Below, one piece after another: positions 7,205 to 10,365 of a stretch of DNA of 10,365 nucleotides. How positions within the stretch are numbered: the stretch's first letter is position 1; every line of letters starts with the position of its first letter. A program made the position numbers and the translations under genes. The stretch covers positions 1 through 10,365 of the forward strand of contig CAAEVU010000182.1 of the NCBI GenBank assembly GCA_900759575.1. The letters are read 5' to 3'. The stretch comes from Clostridia bacterium (GTDB lineage Bacteria; Bacillota; Clostridia; Oscillospirales; Acutalibacteraceae). The notes under the pieces are model-generated. The model was given only the letters and a program-made list of their open reading frames with translations, had not been told where the DNA came from and did not search any database.

Positions 7205-8164
7205 ATGGAAAATTCGGAGAAAAAGCACGGGAAAAGCAACCGCCGAATCTGGGCGGAACGGATCGCATGGGGACTGTTTGCCATGTTGCTTATCTTTTCC
7301 GTGACTCCCATAGGCAAAGCCTGTTGGAAGCAGTTATACGCGGTGTCCAGATTTCAGGGCCCTGTTAAAGAAGCACCGCTGGAAATCCATGTCGTCGATG
7401 TGGGAAAAGCCGATGCCATGCTTTTGCGATGCGAAGGCTCCACTGCCTTGTTGGACGCCGGAACAACGGCCTCAGGGGACCGAGTGGTGGATTACCTGTA
7501 TCGTATGGGTGTAGAACATCTGGATTATGTGATTGCGTCCCATCCGGACAGCGACCATACCGGCGGAATCGCCCAGGTGCTACAGGAAATCCCGGTAGAT
7601 ACCTTGGTCATCTATCCTTGGGCGGACGAAATGCGTCAAACAATCGAGTTCCGCGGGATGGAAGAAGCGGCAATCTCCGCTGCGGTCACCATCCGGGAAG
7701 TACAGCCGGGAGATTGTTTTTCCTTGGGAAGCGCCACGTGCAATGTGCTGGGTCCTTTGAAAGATTACCAGGAAACCAACGATTGTTCGCTGGTATTGCG
7801 GTTGGATTACCTTGATTTTTCCGCACTGTTCTGCGGCGACATCGAGTCCCAAGGGGAGTTGGACCTTGTAAAGTCCGGAGCGGACCTGGACGTGGACCTG
7901 TTAAAGGTTCCCCACCATGGCAGCGCCAGTTCTTGTTCCCAACGTTTTTTGGAGGCAGTCACACCGAAATACGCTGTGATTTCCGTTGGACCGGATAACA
8001 GCGATCTTCCTCGGGAAGAAACACTGCGCAGATTGGAAAGCGTAGGAGCCGAGATTTATCGAACGGATACCGATGGGGATTTGGTGTTCTCCTGGGATGG
8101 AGAGCAGCTTTCCCTGAGAAGTGAATATAATAACACACTGGAAAGGACAGAAGGGAATCCATGA
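7205..8164 (+). CDS. Membrane-anchored ComEC-like metallo-beta-lactamase-fold hydrolase
   Basis: A stand-alone relative of the C-terminal nuclease-like domain of ComEC/Rec2, without the competence channel. It has 319 residues: a basic N-terminus, one membrane segment at about 20-37, then an MBL fold facing outward if the segment is an uncleaved anchor. Metal-site motifs are SHPDSDHTGG (H113, D115, D117, H118), CGDIES (D212) and PHHGS (H237, H238), with DTDGDLVF near the C-terminus. The HxDxDH pattern is typical of ComEC-type members and fits a phosphodiesterase or nuclease; the substrate is unknown. It begins 9 nt after ftsK without a good ribosome binding site, so translation is probably coupled to ftsK. 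It overlaps the DUF3006 gene by 4 nt. Confidence 0.88.
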   Translation: MENSEKKHGKSNRRIWAERIAWGLFAMLLIFSVTPIGKACWKQLYAVSRFQGPVKEAPLEIHVVDVGKADAMLLRCEGSTALLDAGTTASGDRVVDYLYRMGVEHLDYVIASHPDSDHTGGIAQVLQEIPVDTLVIYPWADEMRQTIEFRGMEEAAISAAVTIREVQPGDCFSLGSATCNVLGPLKDYQETNDCSLVLRLDYLDFSALFCGDIESQGELDLVKSGADLDVDLLKVPHHGSASSCSQRFLEAVTPKYAVISVGPDNSDLPREETLRRLESVGAEIYRTDTDGDLVFSWDGEQLSLRSEYNNTLERTEGNP

Positions 8165-8373
8165 AACAGCTTGTGATTGACCGTTTAGACGGCAAATTTG
8201 CCATCTGCACAGACAGCGACCAGAAATTTTTTGCCATTGAACTGCCGGAACTGCCCCAAGGTGCAAAAGCCGGCAGTGTGCTGACCATCACAGACGAAGG
8301 GGAACTTTGTCTGGATGAAGAAGCCACCAAGCGCCGGCAGCAATCGGATAGCCGGGGCGGAAAGAAACGGTAA
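8161..8373 (+). CDS. DUF3006 family small protein
   Basis: A 70-residue soluble protein opening with VIDRLDGKFAIC, characteristic of DUF3006, followed by a hydrophilic, strongly basic C-terminal tail (KRRQQSDSRGGKKR). The function of the family is not known, but its members are frequently found beside or fused to ComEC-like MBL hydrolases, as here. Its ATG overlaps the upstream stop codon (ATGA), the classical sign of translational coupling. It also has its own AAGGGA site 5 nt upstream. It could be a partner or accessory subunit of the hydrolase; that is inference from the coupling. Confidence 0.8.
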   Translation: MKQLVIDRLDGKFAICTDSDQKFFAIELPELPQGAKAGSVLTITDEGELCLDEEATKRRQQSDSRGGKKR

Positions 8374-8388
8374 AAGGGGGAAATACGT

Positions 8389-9399
8389 ATGGGAAAGCTG
8401 AAATTTATACTGAGTTGTGTAACTCGCATGGATTACCCTGAACTTTTCCGGACAGTGGGGAAGGTCCATAAGATCACGAAGAAGAATTCCATAGGCATCT
8501 TGACTGACGTGGTGCATTGTGGATTGAAGTACGGCGCGGGATTTAACGACTACTTGCTTTGCGAGTTTTACAATCTCACCGATGAGCAGCGGGCAACATA
8601 TATCACCCGCAGCGTCAACAACACTCTGGTGAGCATTTTGAACGACCGGCAGTATTACCACTTCTTTGACAACAAAACAGAGTTCTACACCACTTTTGCC
8701 AAGTATATTGGCCGTGAATGGCTGGATTTTTCCAAGGCTTCTAAGGAAGATTTCAAGAAGTTCATGGAATCTCGGGACATGGTCATGGTCAAGCCCGAAT
8801 CCTCCAGCGGCGGCTTTGGGGTAAATAAGCTTTTTAAAAAGGACTTTTCCTCTTTGGACGCCATGTACGACAAGCTGAAGGCCGAAAATATCGGCGTGGT
8901 GGAGGATGTGCTCCAGCAGCACGAAATCATGAATCAGATGAATCCTCACGCAATCAATACACTGCGGATCGTCACTATCTTGAACGAAACAGGTCCTCAC
9001 ATTGTATATGCTCATATCCGCATCGGCAACAGCGACCGCCCTGTGGACAACCTTCACTCCGGCGGTATGTTTGCCCCCATCGATTTGGACAAGGGTGTAA
9101 TCCAATACCCTGCTTACGACAAAGCACGCCACACATATACGGAGCATCCCCGTACCCACACAAAGATCCAAGGCTTTGCCATTCCATATTGGGAAGAAGC
9201 CAAGGCCATGTGTCTGGAAGCTTCCCAGGTGGTACCCCAAATGCGGTATGTTGGCTGGGATGTAGCCATTACCCCCAATGGTCCCGTTTTTGTAGAAGGA
9301 AATAACCTGCCCGGTTATGATATCCTGCAAATGCCGCCTCACACACCGGATAAAATCGGTATGTTGCCTCGGTTCCGGGAATTTGTAAAAGGTATCTGA
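8389..9399 (+). CDS. Sugar-transfer-associated ATP-grasp enzyme
   Basis: A 336-residue protein resembling the ATP-grasp family annotated as 'sugar-transfer associated' (ATPgrasp_ST). ATP-grasp enzymes join a carboxylate to an amine or similar group using ATP; the substrate here is unknown. Visible elements are the ATP-binding strand MVMVKPESSSGGFGV (about 131-145, K135), VVEDVLQQHE (E172), a substrate-region stretch around 206-230 with HIRIGNS and HSGGMFAP, and the metal-binding end GWDVAITPNGPVFVEGNN (D291, E303, N305). There is no signal peptide or membrane segment, so it is cytoplasmic. AAGGGGG lies 8 nt before the ATG. It is the last gene of the operon, 15 nt after the DUF3006 gene. Related genes often lie in polysaccharide or teichoic-acid-like clusters, which suits its sharing an operon with uppP. 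Confidence 0.82.
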   Translation: MGKLKFILSCVTRMDYPELFRTVGKVHKITKKNSIGILTDVVHCGLKYGAGFNDYLLCEFYNLTDEQRATYITRSVNNTLVSILNDRQYYHFFDNKTEFYTTFAKYIGREWLDFSKASKEDFKKFMESRDMVMVKPESSSGGFGVNKLFKKDFSSLDAMYDKLKAENIGVVEDVLQQHEIMNQMNPHAINTLRIVTILNETGPHIVYAHIRIGNSDRPVDNLHSGGMFAPIDLDKGVIQYPAYDKARHTYTEHPRTHTKIQGFAIPYWEEAKAMCLEASQVVPQMRYVGWDVAITPNGPVFVEGNNLPGYDILQMPPHTPDKIGMLPRFREFVKGI

Positions 9400-9406
9400 T
9401 CACAGC

Positions 9407-9444
9407 AAAAAGTCCCTCGGAGTTAAATCTCCGAGGGACTTTTT
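9407..9444. terminator. Bidirectional intrinsic terminator
   Basis: A perfect inverted repeat with 16-nt arms (AAAAAGTCCCTCGGAG / CTCCGAGGGACTTTTT) around a TTAAAT loop. The stem core is 11 bp and GC-rich, flanked by A5 on the left and T5 on the right, so it gives a U-tract in both directions. It sits between the convergent ATP-grasp and rodA genes, 8 nt after the former and 16 nt after the latter, and should end both transcripts. Confidence 0.95.
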
Positions 9445-9459
9445 CATAGTCGGATTTAT

Positions 9460-10365
9460 CTAAACTTGTTTTTTCAAAAATCGTAAGGGTTCCCTGCGTT
9501 TTAGCCGCAATCCATCGCTTTCTTTCCGGCGCATATAAACGCTTTGGATCAGACCAAATCCAAAATACATACAGGCCGCGGAAGAACCGCCTGCGCTAAA
9601 GAAGGGGAGGGTCACGCCCATGGCCGGGAGCAACGCCAAACACATGCCAATGTTGGAAATGGACTGTAAAGCGATAATTCCAAAATAGCCGAAGCAAATG
9701 AATTTCCCCAAATCATCCCGGGAGGAATGGGCCACATGCACAACCTTGACCATAAAGAGGAACAACAATAAAATCAACAAGGAACACCCGATGAATCCCA
9801 GTTCTTCTCCCGCCACAGAGAAAATATAGTCGCTCTGCTGGAAGGGAACACTGTTGCTGGCCACCCGGCTGCCGTTGAACAGGCCTTGACCAGTCAGTTT
9901 GCCGCTACCAATGGAGATCCGTCCTTGGTACTGTTGGTATCCATCTTCCATCTGTACCGTGGGGTCGTCCAAATTGAACAAAGCCACAAACCGCAGCTTT
10001 TGGTAGTCTGCCATGACAAACTTCCAAAGCAGTGGAAGGGAAATCAGCACCACAATACCCAGAATCGCAAAATAACGGAGTTTTACTCCTGCTGCCAAAC
10101 TCATCACAATAAACATGGCAAAAAACGCCATGCCTGCGCCTGTATCGCCCTGCATTTGGCACAGCATGATGGGCACCAGCGCGTGACATCCCAATAGGAC
10201 CACATGCAGCGGCTGATTGATCAAATCCCGCTTGCGCAAAGTGTCCAAATGCTTGGAATAGGTGAGCATAAACGCAATCTTGACCAACTCGGAAGACTGA
10301 AACGTCCTGCCGCCAATGGTAATCCACGCGCGGGCGTCCACGCCACCGCTGCCTTGGACCTGCTC
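9460..10365 (-). CDS. rodA: RodA/FtsW-type SEDS peptidoglycan polymerase (5' end cut off)
   Basis: Membrane glycosyltransferase that polymerises lipid II with a class B penicillin-binding protein. The frame is open from the window edge to the TAG at 9460, giving 301 residues; the first membrane segments lie outside. Family landmarks are ARAWITIGGRTFQSSELVK near the truncated start, QMQGDTGAGMAF, the QYQGRISIGSGKLTGQGLFNG loop, QSDYIFSVAGEELGFIG containing the conserved aspartate, and LPAMGVTLPFFSAGGSS near the end. The IGSGKLTGQG and YIFSVAGEELG pattern fits RodA better than FtsW or SpoVE, though the call between them is not certain. The usual FQPSE motif reads FQSSE. It converges on the operon that recycles the same lipid carrier and ends at the shared terminator. 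Confidence 0.9.
   Translation of the reverse strand, partial: EQVQGSGGVDARAWITIGGRTFQSSELVKIAFMLTYSKHLDTLRKRDLINQPLHVVLLGCHALVPIMLCQMQGDTGAGMAFFAMFIVMSLAAGVKLRYFAILGIVVLISLPLLWKFVMADYQKLRFVALFNLDDPTVQMEDGYQQYQGRISIGSGKLTGQGLFNGSRVASNSVPFQQSDYIFSVAGEELGFIGCSLLILLLFLFMVKVVHVAHSSRDDLGKFICFGYFGIIALQSISNIGMCLALLPAMGVTLPFFSAGGSSAACMYFGFGLIQSVYMRRKESDGLRLKRREPLRFLKKQV

Noticed and set aside
8185..9342. A 385-codon open frame on the minus strand opposite the ATP-grasp gene
   Set aside because: Its translation has no recognisable domain and no start signal. It is a codon-usage shadow of the plus-strand ATP-grasp gene, whose motifs are clear.

Overview
The window looks like ordinary chromosomal DNA from an anaerobic, spore-former-lineage Firmicute, most likely a Clostridia/Oscillospiraceae-type gut bacterium. 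The grounds are strong AGGAGG-type ribosome binding sites, sigma-A promoters with 17-bp spacers, a ClpP-like TepA gene close to a SpoIIIE/FtsK translocase (an arrangement known from Bacillus), and moderate GC content. The family and genus assignment is inference. I see no mobile element, tRNA, rRNA, CRISPR array or phage gene. No gene-free stretch exceeds about 230 bases.

Left part (1-2400, minus strand). A 3'-truncated aconitase gene (acn, Aquifex/putative type) has its own near-consensus promoter. Upstream of it, on the same strand, is an AEC (auxin efflux carrier) family permease. The two are 136 bp apart.

Divergent control region (2399-2624). Two back-to-back sigma-A-like promoters, each a TTGCC-type -35, a 17-bp spacer and a perfect TATAAT, drive the AEC gene leftwards and a six-gene operon rightwards.

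Central operon (2625-9399, plus strand): tepA (ClpP-like serine protease), uppP (undecaprenyl-diphosphate phosphatase), ftsK/spoIIIE (DNA translocase, TTG start), a membrane-anchored ComEC-like metallo-beta-lactamase-fold hydrolase, a DUF3006 small protein overlapping it by 4 nt, and a sugar-transfer-associated ATP-grasp enzyme. Gaps between genes are -4 to 42 nt, no internal terminator is visible, and the operon ends at a perfect 16-bp inverted repeat at 9407-9444. The themes are cell envelope (UppP, ATP-grasp), chromosome segregation at the septum (FtsK) and proteolysis or secretion (TepA). The MBL/DUF3006 pair has no proven role.

Right end (9460-10365, minus strand). A 5'-truncated rodA/ftsW-type SEDS peptidoglycan polymerase gene converges on the operon and shares the bidirectional terminator.

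Most of the window is conventional. The parts most worth a second look are the FtsK-linked MBL/DUF3006 pair, the unassigned ATP-grasp enzyme in a lipid-carrier/SEDS neighbourhood, and a few sequence oddities listed as findings.
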